A stretch of DNA of 64,000 nucleotides. Origin: Suillus spraguei (taxonomy: Eukaryota > Basidiomycota > Agaricomycetes > Boletales > Suillaceae). The stretch lies in NCBI GenBank assembly GCA_016800925.1, contig JABCPU010000160.1, forward strand, positions 62,001 through 126,000, given 5' to 3'. The notes under the pieces are model-generated. The model did no database searches. It had not been told where the DNA came from and worked only from the letters and a program-made list of their open reading frames with translations. Both the position numbers and the translations under genes were made by a program. Position 1 is the first letter of the stretch. Every line of letters begins with the position of its first letter. This document shows, piece after piece, positions 34,901 to 45,694 of the stretch.

Positions 34901-36270
34901 GACGGCAGCACATTCTTTTTCTGATAGCGGGTAAACCTTAGATGTATGAGGGATAAAACCGGGTTTAGTATCAATCTGATGATCGATACCAGGGTGTTCA
35001 GGGGGTAGTTTGTTTAATCCGTCTTTAGCGAAGACATCTGTGAAGTCGTGCAAATAGTCCGGGACCAATTCTTCGAAAGATTTCTTTTTCTTTTCCTTCT
35101 CATCCGTAGCGAATTCCTGTGCTTTGTTACTGTATTTCGGAGGGGGAAGGGAAATTGTGGAATAGTTAGGAAGTTGTTCGAGTCGGGAAGTTCCATCTTG
35201 TATAAGGGGTGTATCCATGGATACTTCTTCTATGATTCTCATGCTAACTCCATCAGTGTCATATTCCACAAAGAATTCTCCTTCTCCAAGCTCGTAAGAG
35301 GAAACTTCTCGCACTTCTGGTGCATGCCAGACATCTTGCATAGTGTTGAATTGGTCATCATCCTCTGTTGGGATCAACGAGGGCACAGGTTCTTCTTCGT
35401 CAGGGATTTCTTCAATTGAAGCTGAAGGAGCAAGTTGAAGAGTCTTTGGAGGGACATAGAACTTGGATAATTTCGGTACATTTATATCTCGTCCAGGGAT
35501 TTTGTCTTCCGCTTTTCTTTTTCCATGCTTTTGTTCTTCTATTGGCCGTTGCTCAATAGGTTCTGGTCCGGTCCGATATTCGGGCTCAGATTCATTCTTG
35601 CATTTTTCTGCGCAGGGAATAGGTGATACTGCTCGTGGTAGTTGTACACGAGGAGTAGATTCTGTAGTACACGGTGTTTGTACTTCTGGTTCGGGAATAG
35701 GAGGGATTATGAGGGATTTCGGAAGTCGAGAATATTGCCATTTCTTAGAATGGCAGTTGAATGCCGGGGTCAATCCATTCTTCTTCCGATCCGTATCCAT
35801 ATCAATTTCAATTTCATCTGATTTCGTTGTTCGAGGGAGGGTTAATGTTTCAGCAGCCCAATCTATACCTGGGTTCATTGCGCGTAACCATGGAATCCCC
35901 AGAAGGATTTGATCTCTTCTTCCCAGTTTGGTGATATTGAATTTCCCATACATAGTTTGTTCATCAATTTTGACCACCAGGAGACAGTAGTGCGTGATCG
36001 GTCCTCCTTTGATAAGAGTTCCATCTGCTGTAGTAACTTGAAATGGTGTTTTGAGTTTTCATCGTGTGATTTGATGGAGTTTCACAAACTCTTCGGAAAT
36101 AAACATTCCTGCTGCGCCTGAATCAATAACAGTGGTGGTGTCGACGGATTTCAAGCGAGTACGCGAGTGAAGGGTGATAGGGACATGAAGTTCTTTTCTT
36201 TCACCTACAGCGCATACAAGTCTTAGTAATACATTGGGAGAAACATACGTCGAATCTTTGTTTCTCCAAT
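31921..36270 (-). pseudogene. middle element pol
   Basis: Same domain order as the inner copy. Protease VIDSGAAGMF starts near 36120. The long open part 33956-35977 spans the late protease region, RT with VIYMDDILIFS (about 34480-34500) and the RNase H start (ATDASLVATGG). RNase H continues at 33528-33980 after a small gap in CAYLSQSL. Integrase runs 32700-33520 and is split by a 246-bp insert at 32876-33121. The chromodomain ends at 31921. Breaks include a TGA in the protease region (about 36060), a stop near 32723 and one at about 33250. Inactive. Confidence 0.88.
32876..33121. mobile_element. solo-LTR-like 246-bp insert in the middle element integrase
   Basis: This stretch is absent from the same place in the inner element, where ATAATTACCCCCTTC is continuous. 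It begins TGTGAAGATC and ends CTTGATATCA, the TG..CA form of an LTR. Flanks are TTACC on the left and CCCCC on the right; a clean 5-bp duplication is not evident because of the C run. The family is unknown. Confidence 0.55.
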
Positions 36271-37107
36271 TTAAAAATCCTCAACAATCCGCCTCACAGT
36301 TTCTTCGTTTTCTTCTTCGTCTTTGACTTCGGCTTGTCGGAGCGGAGTCTTCTTCTTTCTGTCAGGACAATTATGAATATGATGTCCTGTCTTCTTGCAT
36401 CCGAAGCATTGTCCCTTCTTCATGCATTCGGATCTCTCCATATCGGAGATTCGATTGACGACCATTGCATTGGAGTCACGATTAGGGATGTAACGTGTGC
36501 TTCCGTAGTTCTTCTTCTTCTGTTATGGAGCATGACGTGTCCTCATGGCTTGAAGACAATGATGGGAATTGTCAATGGAAACGCATTGCAGCACAATGTC
36601 TCGGAATACTTCTGAGACATCTCCTAGTGCGAAAAGCTTTGTAAGGATACCCCAATTCAGGCCATCTTGGAAAAATTGGATCTTCGTTGCATTGTCGATG
36701 ATATGAGCCTTGGCTGCAAGTGCCTCAAAGTCAGCGATGTAAGTATGGAGATCTCCGCTTCCTTGTTTGAGGTCCCTGAGTTTCGTGAGTGCAGTTCCCT
36801 TGGTATCCACTGGGTCGAAGGCTTCTTTGAAGCTTTTCATAAAATCCACCATTGTCCCATAACCAACTTTTTGTCCGGAGGTGTCAGTTGATTGAGCATG
36901 GTCAAGAAATTGCTCTTTCCAGGATTTAGCATTCTTCTTGGTCATAAAGGATGTTATGAAAATGATCTTCTGCTTGTCGGTGGTGTAAAGCTTTTCGTTG
37001 ATGTCGAAGCATAGATTGCATGACTGGATAAATTCGCGAGAGTTGTCGTGATCTCCATCAAAACCGGTTGGCTGACCGATTTTGTATTCAAATTCTTTGG
37101 TCGTCAT
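36271..37107 (-). pseudogene. middle element gag
   Basis: MTTKEFEYKIGQPTGFDGDH starts at 37107 and the frame runs with the same capsid-like and zinc knuckle (CFGCKKTGHHIHNC) features as the inner copy, ending at 36271. A single stop (CAA to TAA) before the KKKN segment near 36525 interrupts it. Otherwise this is the best-preserved gag in the window, about 278 residues. The pol frame overlaps at GATTTTTAAATTGG. Confidence 0.85.
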
Positions 37108-37235
37108 ATTTGGCAATTTGTCTGGTGAGTCATACTTTCTCGGTGCCTACACGCGCTGTCTTGCTGTCTGTTAGGGCTTATCAGGGTTCAGGGTTGAAGA
37201 CTGGATAGTCGACGATCAAGTAGACTTTAATTCTT

Positions 37236-37709
37236 TGTTACGAACTGGGGTGGCGTCACCAGCGACAGTGAAAAGACACAGGCGGTCTGCTGGGAAGTTC
37301 TACAATGTCCAGAAGAGGACAAGGTGAAAGTACAAGGAACGCGTTCCAAGTACGATCAAGGGTTTGGCCTCAAAGACAAGTCTAAGAGGTTCTACAAGAA
37401 TAGAGACTAAGACTAAGGAGTGCTTAGACTTAGAGACGATTCAAGACGACTTAGGTTGGAGACCTAAGCGAAGGATATTCCAGGTAAAACCCAGTAAGAT
37501 TAAAGTGAAGTATACAAGCGCAATACAATGTGCTTAAATAGGTCAATATGTGCGCATGGACCAAGAGAGTCGCGAGAATGTAAGTGCGTATCCAAAGAAG
37601 GAAGGCACTATAGTACAGATGCGTTGAGCATATGAGTCAGAGTCTCGTTATGTAATATACAGGTACAGGAGACAAAGAGAAAATAACAGGAGTACGTACG
37701 ATTGTAACA
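37236..37709 (-). repeat. middle element, 5' LTR
   Basis: 474 bp, TGTTACGAACTGGGG to ATTGTAACA; pair of 22271-22744. GTATG duplication follows at 37710-37714. The primer-site position to the left reads ACTTTAATTCTT, one base longer than the self-primer match in the other two elements. Confidence 0.93.
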
Positions 37710-37714
37710 GTATG

Positions 37715-38935
37715 TGCCCTTAATTTCGGATGAAGTCCAAGGGAGAGTTATAGTGAAGTCTGGACGGAGTCCGGATGAACTCTGTAGGACAGGATAGCTC
37801 AATAGAGCTCCGAAGGACTTCCGGATGAGCGCGGGAATGCGCCGGAACTATTTTTGGATGGTAGGGAGTATGGTAAGACTACTGGAACAAGTTCCAAGTA
37901 GAATGTATGAAGGATGGACTCCTGGACAAAGTCCAGGGCAGGATAGGAGCAAAGCTCTGAAGGGAAAGATGATCCATAGATGTCGGAGGATAGGATAGGG
38001 TAGATCTGGAGGACCAGGGGTCCGAAGGTCTGGAGCTTGGAGGAGCAGAAGCACGGAGGGGTGGATGATCGGACGAGCGTAGCTCTATGGATCTTAGGGG
38101 ATGTGTTCACTACTAGAGAGGAGTAGGTCCAGATATGGTGTAGAGGTAGTATAGACTACTCCAGATGAGGTCCGGAATAGAAACAGACAGGATAAGACTA
38201 CCACAGGTAGAGTCGGAGGTGAATCGGATGAGAGACAGGAAATGGACGAAGTCCAAAAAGGATTTAGGACAAAGGATCAAGGCTCCAGCCTAGGGAATGA
38301 TCCCATAGGTCTGAGTCAGAAGCTTACAAGGGCCGGAGCCCAAGTGCGGGAATGGAAACGGATTTATATAGACATGGTAACAAGATACCAAAGTCAAAGG
38401 AATATACAGAGGTAGGAAAGCAATGATCAGATTGAGGTCTGCAGGAGTTGTACTACAAGTTTATATACTGTAGGTAGCATGCTGGAAGGCAAGTAAGGAT
38501 AGTCCGAGGCTATGTTTGAGGCATTGTGGATCACAAGGCTATGAACTCAGAAATAAGACTTGTACGAAATATCTTATCAAGATGGAAGGTCAAGATAACC
38601 GAAAGCCAGAGGTGTAGAGATAACTGAAAGCTGGACACAGGTAATAACCTAAAAGGAGTAATGTGCAGGTGCACGGGAATAGTTTCGGATATGAGCATGG
38701 ATCGGATATGGACATGGATCAGATATGGACACAGATCGGATATGGACACGGATCGGATATGAACATGGATCGGATGGGTGGATCAGATCGGATGGATGGA
38801 CTGAGTTGGATATGGATATGGATTGGAGTGGATGGGTGGATTGGATATGCAAGCTGGATTGGATGGGTGGACTAGGATGTATGGATTGGGTGTCCGGATG
38901 TCCATGGATCGGACCTGAATGTACGGTATATGAAA
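37715..38935. other. right piece of the unexplained insert in the outer element, with a 17-bp minisatellite
   Basis: No gene was recognised. The left half is rich in short words such as GGAGTCCGGATGA and AGCTCCGAAGGA. From about 38688 to 38770 a 17-bp unit (ATCGGATATGGACATGG) repeats about five times, grading into GGATGGGTGGATT-type repeats to 38880. See the left piece at 22147-22270. Confidence 0.5.
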
Positions 38936-38950
38936 GTCATATTGAATGGT

Positions 38951-41900
38951 TTATGGGGTTGATTCGACATTAAGGGCATGTCGTTTCTTATAAGCATTTA
39001 GGATCTGTGCGGAGTTTGCTAAATTCCTTTCGGGGATCCATTCATTATCTCCAGATGAATATCCTTTCCAAGAGACAAGATAGCGTCGGCGATTGCCAGT
39101 TCCTTTATGGGAAAGAATTGCTTCTACTTCTACTTCGTATTCTTCTTCTTCTTCAATGATATCAGGTGGTGGTTCAAGGAAGTTCGGACCGTGTGCGTCC
39201 ATTTTGCTATAGGATGATAAGACGGAAGCGTGGAAAGTGGGGTGAATTTTCCATTGTGGAGGGAGTTTGAGCATGAATGTGATAGGTGATAAGACATCGG
39301 TGATCAGGAAAGGTCCGTACCGTTATGGTGCCAGTTTTCGGGATGGTAGTTTGAGTCTAAGATTAGCAGCAGATAGCCAAACCTTATCTCTGATCTTCCG
39401 TGGTTGATACTTATCTCCTTGGGATCGTTCTGCCATTGTTTGCATCACAATATTATGGCATGTGATGGCTTCTTCTCGGATCTTTTGCAGAGATCGGACT
39501 CGATCTTCTGCTGCTGGTACGGTAGAATCAGGGATTAAATGAGGAATGGCACGGGGTTCATATCCCATCATGAGAAAGAATGGTGAGGCGTTTCAGGCAT
39601 CGTGTTTTCGATGGTTGTGAACGAACTCAGCAATAGGGAGATGTTCTATCCAATCTCCAGGGTTGTTGCAGCAGTAGATACGCAAATATGTCTCTAACTC
39701 TTGATTGAGCCGCTCGGTTTGACCATCAGTCTGGGGGTGATAAGCTGTAGATGGGGCGATGGCATAGTCGAGGAGTTGCACAAGTTCTTTTGAGAAACGA
39801 GATAAGAACTGCAGGCCACGATCGGAGATGACTTTGTCATGGAGTCCAAATTGTCGATAAACATGTTTCAAAAATAACTTGGCAATGCCTTCGGAAGTAA
39901 TGGTTTTAAGGCAAGGGATGATAATTACCCCCTTCATAAGGCCATGGTCCACCCGGAGGATGGGATTGGCACAAGGGGAGGACGGACCGGGTGTGTGTCC
40001 GACTTCATTTGCTGACAAAGGGCGCAACCCTCTACATATTTATGGATATAGGCACCCATAGAGGGCCACCAGGCTTCCCGTTTAACAAGTTCCTCAGTCT
40101 TAAAACAACCAGGATGACCGGCAGTGATATGGTCATGATAACGATGAAGGATGGCAGCGCAATGGGCCGGGGGAATGTAAGTGCGGTTCTTGAAATAGAG
40201 TACATCACGATCAATCTTCCAATCGGACAATGCCGACTTCATAGGAGGAAGACAAATGCCGTCTAATGCATCCGATGCTGTTTTGAATACAGGGTCATCC
40301 AAGGGGTCGGAAGTAGCCAATACATCAAGTAGATCATTGTCGATAAGTCAGACAAACAGGGAATCAGGAAGGAGCACAGTATCTTCATTATCACGAGAAC
40401 CATCATCATGATCCGGGCGACATGAGAGAGCATCTGGAGCAGCTAGTTTAGTACCTGCAACATGATGTAGTTCGATGTTGAAGAGTGACAATGTCAATTG
40501 CCAGCGAGCTTGTCGTCGTGTTAACTTCTGTGCGGTGCGGAAGTACAGCAGGTTTTTGTGATCGGTGAAGATAAGGACTATATGGGTGCTTCCTTCAAGA
40601 TAATAGCGCCATTCATTTAATGCGCGGATGACTTCAAGTAACTCCTGATCAAAAATTTGATAGTTACGCTCCGCTGGGTTCAATGACTGAGACAAGTAGG
40701 CGCATGGGTGATAGATACCATTTTTGTCGGTTTGCAATAGGACGCCTCCCATTGCTACAAGAGAAGCATCGGTTGCGACCGCAAATTGCCGAGATGGATC
40801 TGGATTGCGAAGTACCGGTTGTTTGATGAAATGTTCCTTGAGATCTTGAAAGGTGTCTTGACATTGAGTTGTCCATAAGAAGGGAGTATCCTTTTTTGTA
40901 AGATCGATAAGAGGTTGTGCAATATCGGAGTAATGGGAAATGAAAGTTTGGTAGAAGTTGCAAAAGCCGAGGAATGACCGGACATCTCTTACTGATTTTG
41001 GAGTTGGCCATTCGGCGATTCCTTTAGTTTTAGCGGTATCCATAGCCACTTGTCCAGGACGGATTATCATTCTGAGGTACTCCACTTCTTCTGCATCGAA
41101 GGTACATTTTTTTGGTTCCAGGAATAAGTGTTCATTTCGTATTTTCATCAAAACTTGTCTAGTCCATTCGCGATGTTCTGCCATTGTTGTTGAAAAGATC
41201 AGGATATCGTCCATGTAAATAACCATCCATCCTTCGTTGATTTCTTGCTGGAAAGTACAATTCATATATGCTTGGAAGGTTGCCGGGGAATTGCAAAGGC
41301 CGAAGAACATGACATTTGGTTCGAAGAGACCAAATTCCGTAGTAAATGCTGCTTTCCAATGATCATCAGGATGAATGCGAATATTATTATAACCGGACCG
41401 GATATCCATTTTCATAAAGAATTGTGCGTTGTGAAGGTGTGCAACGAGGGAGATAAGGAGTGGGAGTGGATAAGCATTCTTGATCGTCCAGTCATTGATG
41501 TATCGATAATCCTGACAGGGACCCAATTCTCCACTCTTCTTTCCCACAAAGAAGAAGCCACTAGCTTGAGGTGATTTCAATTCTGAGATGAAACCTTTCG
41601 CAACATTTTCATTGATAAATGTTTTGACGGCAGCATGTTCTTTTTCTGATAGCGGGTAAACTTTAGACGTGCGAGGGATAAAACCAGGTTTAGTATCGAT
41701 TTGATGATCAATACCAGGGCGTTTGGGGGGTAGTTTGTTCAGTCCATCTTTAGCAAAGACATCTGCAAAGTTGTGCAAATATTTCGGGACCAATTCTTTG
41801 AAGGACTTCTTTTTCTTTTCCTTCTCATCCGTGGCAAATTCCTGAGCTTTATTACTGTATTTTGAAGGAGGGAGGGGAATTGTGGAATAGTTAGGGAGTT

Positions 41901-43134
41901 GTTCGAGTCGAGAGGTTCCATCACATGTGAGAGGTGTATCCATGGATACTTCATCAATGATTCGCATGGTAATTCCTTCGACGTCATACTCCACAAGGAA
42001 TTCTCCGTCTCTGAGCTTGTCAGAAGAAATTTCGCGTACTTCTGGTGCATGCCAAACATCCTGCATTGTATTGAATTGTTCATCTTCCTCAGTAGGTATT
42101 GCAGTCGTCATGGGTTCATCCTGGTCAGGAATTTCTTTGATAGAAGGAGTGGTTAACTTGGGTGGTACGAAGTACTTAGTTAACTTTGGGATATTATGAG
42201 CTCTTCCTCCAAGATCATCGTTGGGTTTCCACTTTCCTTGTTGTTGCTCTTCAATTGGTCGTTGTTCAACGGGTTGCAATGGGGATGGTCGAAGCTCTAG
42301 TTCTGATTCATTTTTTCGTTTTTCTACGCGGGGAATGGGCGATGGAGGACATTGTGGTAGTTTTACTTGTGGAGGGAGGTCGTCGATTATGAACTCGTCA
42401 GGAATGTTAATGGAAGGAGCAGTGACGGGTTTCGGAAGTTGTGAATTTTGCCATTTCTTGGAGTGGCAATGAAAAGCCGGGGGTAACCCGTTCTTCTTCC
42501 AATCTGTATCTAGGTCGAGTTCAATTTCATCAGACTTCATTGTTCGGGGGAGGACAAGTGTTTTGGCGGCCCAATCTATACTTGGGTTCATGGCACGTAA
42601 CCATGGGATTTCCAGGAGGATTTAATCTCTTCGTCCAAGTTTAGTGATATTGAACTTTCCATACATGGTTTGTTCATCAATTTTTACCACTAGGAGACAG
42701 TAATGCATGATCGGCCCTCCTTTGATAAGAGTTCCATCCGCTGTAGTAACTCGAAATGGTGTTTTAAGTTTTTGTTGTGTGATTTGATGGAGTTTCACAA
42801 ACTCTTCAGAAATGCACATTCCTGCTGCACCAGAATCAATAACAGCGGTAGTGTCGACGGATTTTAAGCAAGTACGCAAGTGAAGGGTGATAGGGATACG
42901 AAGTTCTTTTCTTTCACCTACAGCACATACAAGTCTTAGTAATACATTGGGAGAAACATACATCGAATCCTTGTTTCTCCAATTCAAAAATCCTCTATGA
43001 TCCGCCTCACGGTTTCTTCTTCTTCTTCCTTCAGGACAATTATGGATACGATGTCCAGTCTTCTTGCATCCGAAGCATTGTCCCTTTTTCATACACTCGG
43101 ATCTTTCCAAATTGGAGATTCGATCTATTACCAT
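38951..43134 (-). pseudogene. outer element gag end and pol, with integrase deletion
   Basis: The gag zinc knuckle (CFGCKKTGHRIHNC) and protease (VIDSGAAGMC) share one frame at 42622-43134 because a deletion fused them. The next open part, 40348-42591, holds RT (VIYMDDILIFS) and RNase H ([34 protein letters not shown]). Integrase finger CALCQQMK lies near 39995-40020. About 90 bp present in the inner copy is missing at about 39955, removing the segment with the first catalytic Asp (DLITDLP). SDRGLQF and TERLNQELE remain. The chromodomain (RRRYLVSWKGYSSGDNEW) ends at 38951 after a one-base break near 39300. Nonsense changes include CAA to TAA at 42622 and CGA to TGA near 40347. Confidence 0.88.
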
Positions 43135-43139
43135 TGCAT

Positions 43140-43776
43140 TTGAATCTCGACTTGGCGTGTAACGTGCGTTTCCTTAATTCTTCTTCTTCTGTGGAGCATG
43201 ACGTGCTCATAACACCAAAAGGCGTTGGTGGGAGTTATTGATGGAAACACATTGCAATACAACATTGTGGAATACTTCTGAGACATCGCCTGGCGCGAAG
43301 AGTTTGGTTAGGATACCTCAGTTGAGGCCATCTTGGAAGAACTGAATCTTCATTGCGTCGTCAGTGATATGGGCCTTAGCTGCAAGTGCCTCAAAGTCAG
43401 CGATGTAAGTGTGGAGATCACCGCTTCCTTGTTTGAGGTCCCTGAGCTTTGTGAATGCGGTTCCTTTGGTATCCACTGGTTCGAAAGCTTCGTTGAAACT
43501 TTTCATGAAATCTTTCAGCATCCCATAGCCGACTTTCTGTCCAGAAGTGTCGGTTGATTGGGCGTGAGCAAGGAATTGTTCATTCCAAGATTTGGCATTC
43601 TTCTCCATCATGATGGATGTAATAAAAATGATTTTCTGCTTATCGGCGGTGTAAAGCTTTTCATTGATGTCGAAGTATAGATTGCATGATTGGATGAATT
43701 CTAGAGAGTTGTCGCGATCTCCGTCAAAACCAGTTGGGAGACCAATTTTATATTCAAATTCTTTGGTGGTAGCCAT
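43140..43776 (-). pseudogene. outer element gag, N-terminal part
   Basis: MATTKEFEYKIGLPTGFDGD starts at 43776 and stays open to a TGG-to-TGA change at 43318. Capsid-like features match the other copies (REFIQSC is LEFIQSC; AKSWNEQFLAHAQSTD). Further breaks lie near 43175 and 43210 before the zinc knuckle. Confidence 0.8.
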
Positions 43777-43896
43777 AATGATGAATCATCTGGTGAGTTA
43801 TGCTTTCTCGGTGCCTACATGTGCGGTCTTTGCTGTCTGTTAGGGCTTTATCAGATTTCGGGGGGTTCAAAGACTGGATAGTCTGTGATCAATAGG

Positions 43897-43907
43897 ACTT
43901 TAATCTT
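43897..43907 (-). promoter_or_regulatory. putative self-primer binding site, outer element
   Basis: ACTTTAATCTT (+ strand) sits one base from the 5' LTR, and its exact complement AAGATTAAAGT lies in the LTR at 44168-44178. Same arrangement as in the inner element. Confidence 0.55.
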
Positions 43908-43908
43908 T

Positions 43909-44381
43909 TGTTACGAACTGGGGTGGCGTCACCAGTGACAGTGATAAGACACAGACGGTCTGCTGGGAAGTTCAACTACGTTCAAAAGAGAATGAGGACT
44001 ACTACTTAGGAAAGGTTCCAAGTAGGATCAAGGGTTCAGTCGAAGAGTCGCGACTCTAAGACGATTGGTAGAATAGAGACTAAGGCTAAGGAGTGCTTAG
44101 ACTTAGAGATGATCCAGATGACTTAGGTTGGAGACCTAAGCGAAGGATATTCCAGGTAAAACCCAGTAAGATTAAAGTAAGGTATACAGGCGTAATACAA
44201 CGTGCTTAAATAAGCCAATATGTGCGCACGGACCAAGAAAGACATGAGAATGTAAGTGCGTATCTAAAGTAGGAAGGCAACTATAGTACAGATGCGTGAG
44301 CATATAAGTCAGAGTCGTGTTACGTAATATACAAAGTAAAGATGAGACAGAAAATGAATAGGGGCACATACAATTGTAACA
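43909..44381 (-). repeat. outer element, 5' LTR
   Basis: 473 bp with intact TGTTACGAACTGGGG and ATTGTAACA ends; pair of 20742-21214. ATAGA duplication follows at 44382-44386. Confidence 0.93.
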
Positions 44382-45560
44382 ATAGAAAACCAGAAGAAAA
44401 AGCACTGAGGGCTGCTTACAATGCTGATCCCAACAGCTTCAAGGAAGAGCCATCTGAGCTGCATAGCGACATTGATAGGGAAGAAGAAAATATGGTATGT
44501 TCCCCAGTTTTCTTTGATGCAACTCAGAATAATCACTGGTAAAATTTTAATTTAGTTCTCAGATTGTGACATGCCATCCAAGCTGTCCTGATCCAAATCA
44601 AAGGTACTGACATTCAGTGCTGGTAAAATACCCCCAATGTCATGCAACACCAGTGCCATGCGCAAGGCTACTACCACAGGTATGTGTCTAGTCTGATGAT
44701 TGTATACTAAGACTAATCCGCCTCTGCTACTATCGAGCAGCTCCAACTTCAAGTCCATGCGATGACTCCAAGTCGGATGAGTCAACAGACCGTGAGTCTT
44801 GCTGACCTGAAGACTGCACTGACGACAAGGACAACAACAACATCACCGAAGAACTATCACTGATAGCTCGAGGGTCCAAGCATCCACTTGACAAGACTTT
44901 GGATGATGCCATGGTACTACTGCCGAAGATCAAGAAAAATTCAGATGGTTCACGCCATTGCATGAAAGCCAGTGACTTCGATGATGTGTCCAAAGAGATT
45001 TTGGTGACGGCAACCTCTATTTTCCGGTGTCTGATAGTCTCCTGGGTGCCATTTCCCGAGAACATTGCTGTCGAGATGCAGTTGGCAAAAGCAGCCTGGC
45101 ATGAGGCATGTCAAATCAAAGGCATCAATGTCAAATTGACGCCTTCAGGTATCAAAGTGGTGATTCGTCTGATCTCCATGTGTTCTTCAACTGATTTACT
45201 ATATCATACTTTGCGAAGCTATTGACCCGCACATCACAAGTTTGCAGGGAACTCAAAACAAAAATGCATTCACTGATGGCATCTTTTTTTGGTTTCCAGA
45301 TGAGCAATTCCAACAATGTGATACGACAGAATAGGGATCTAGCAGAGTCTTTGAAAGACAGTTCTGTATTTGCTTTCAAGGTACATGTTTTGATTATCTA
45401 CATGGTATTTCAAGTACTAACTATTTGGACTAATAGGATTGGGAGTCAAAGAAGGGAATCTACAAGATGGAGTTATTGCAACTGCGCATCAACATCATGT
45501 GGTTCGCAAATCGACATGATGAAGGCATCATCCACCATAAATATTTTATATGTAGACAAG
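44382..45560 (+). pseudogene. 3' part of a DUF6532-like gene, interrupted
   Basis: The piece next to the insertion reads EEKALRAAYNADPNSFKEEP, then a GT-AG intron after EEENM. Further on come ASDFDDVSKEILVTATSIFR and MQLAKAAWHEACQIKGINVK (about 44955-45140). After an intron ending near 45218 comes CRELKTKMHSLMASFFGF with NRDLAESLKDSSVFAFK (45240-45380). After another intron comes WESKKGIYKMELLQLRI then NIMWFANRHDEGIIHHKYF (to about 45550). This order fits DUF6532 proteins of agaricomycetes, whose function is unknown. Stops between 44560 and 44900 suggest decay. The retroelement nest separates it from its 5' part at 20400-20741. Confidence 0.6.
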
Positions 45561-45694
45561 CCCAGATGAGTGAAAACGAATGAAGGCAAGTTCAAACATG
45601 TCACAAGCCCAGACGAATGAACTTGAAGCCAATAGTGCTGCTGAAGTCTGGTTCGGTCCGGTTCTTGTGGCAAATTTTTCAAACACCAAACCAA

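Larger units (their letters stand above)
22271..37709 (-). mobile_element. middle chromodomain Ty3/gypsy retrotransposon
   Basis: LTRs are 22271-22744 and 37236-37709, with the perfect 5-bp duplication GTATG at 22266-22270 and 37710-37714. It inserted into the outer element between its ORF3 and pol. Without the inner element it is about 7.8 kb, including a 246-bp solo-LTR-like insert in integrase. Coding is on the - strand. The two LTRs differ by under 20 changes, mostly C/T or G/A. Nonsense changes in gag, protease and RNase H make it inactive. Confidence 0.93.
20742..44381 (-). mobile_element. outer chromodomain Ty3/gypsy retrotransposon (host of two nested elements)
   Basis: Its LTRs are 20742-21214 and 43909-44381, flanked by the perfect 5-bp duplication ATAGA (20737-20741 and 44382-44386). 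Coding is on the - strand, so the right LTR is the 5' one. Without the nested middle element it is about 8.2 kb. Order on the - strand is LTR, gag, protease, RT, RNase H, integrase, chromodomain, a 1.36-kb insert, ORF3, polypurine tract, LTR. Its LTRs differ from those of the two nested elements in a central block (CTACGTTCAAAAGAGAA) and from each other by about a dozen transitions, so it is the oldest of the three. Several nonsense changes and an integrase deletion make it inactive. Confidence 0.93.
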
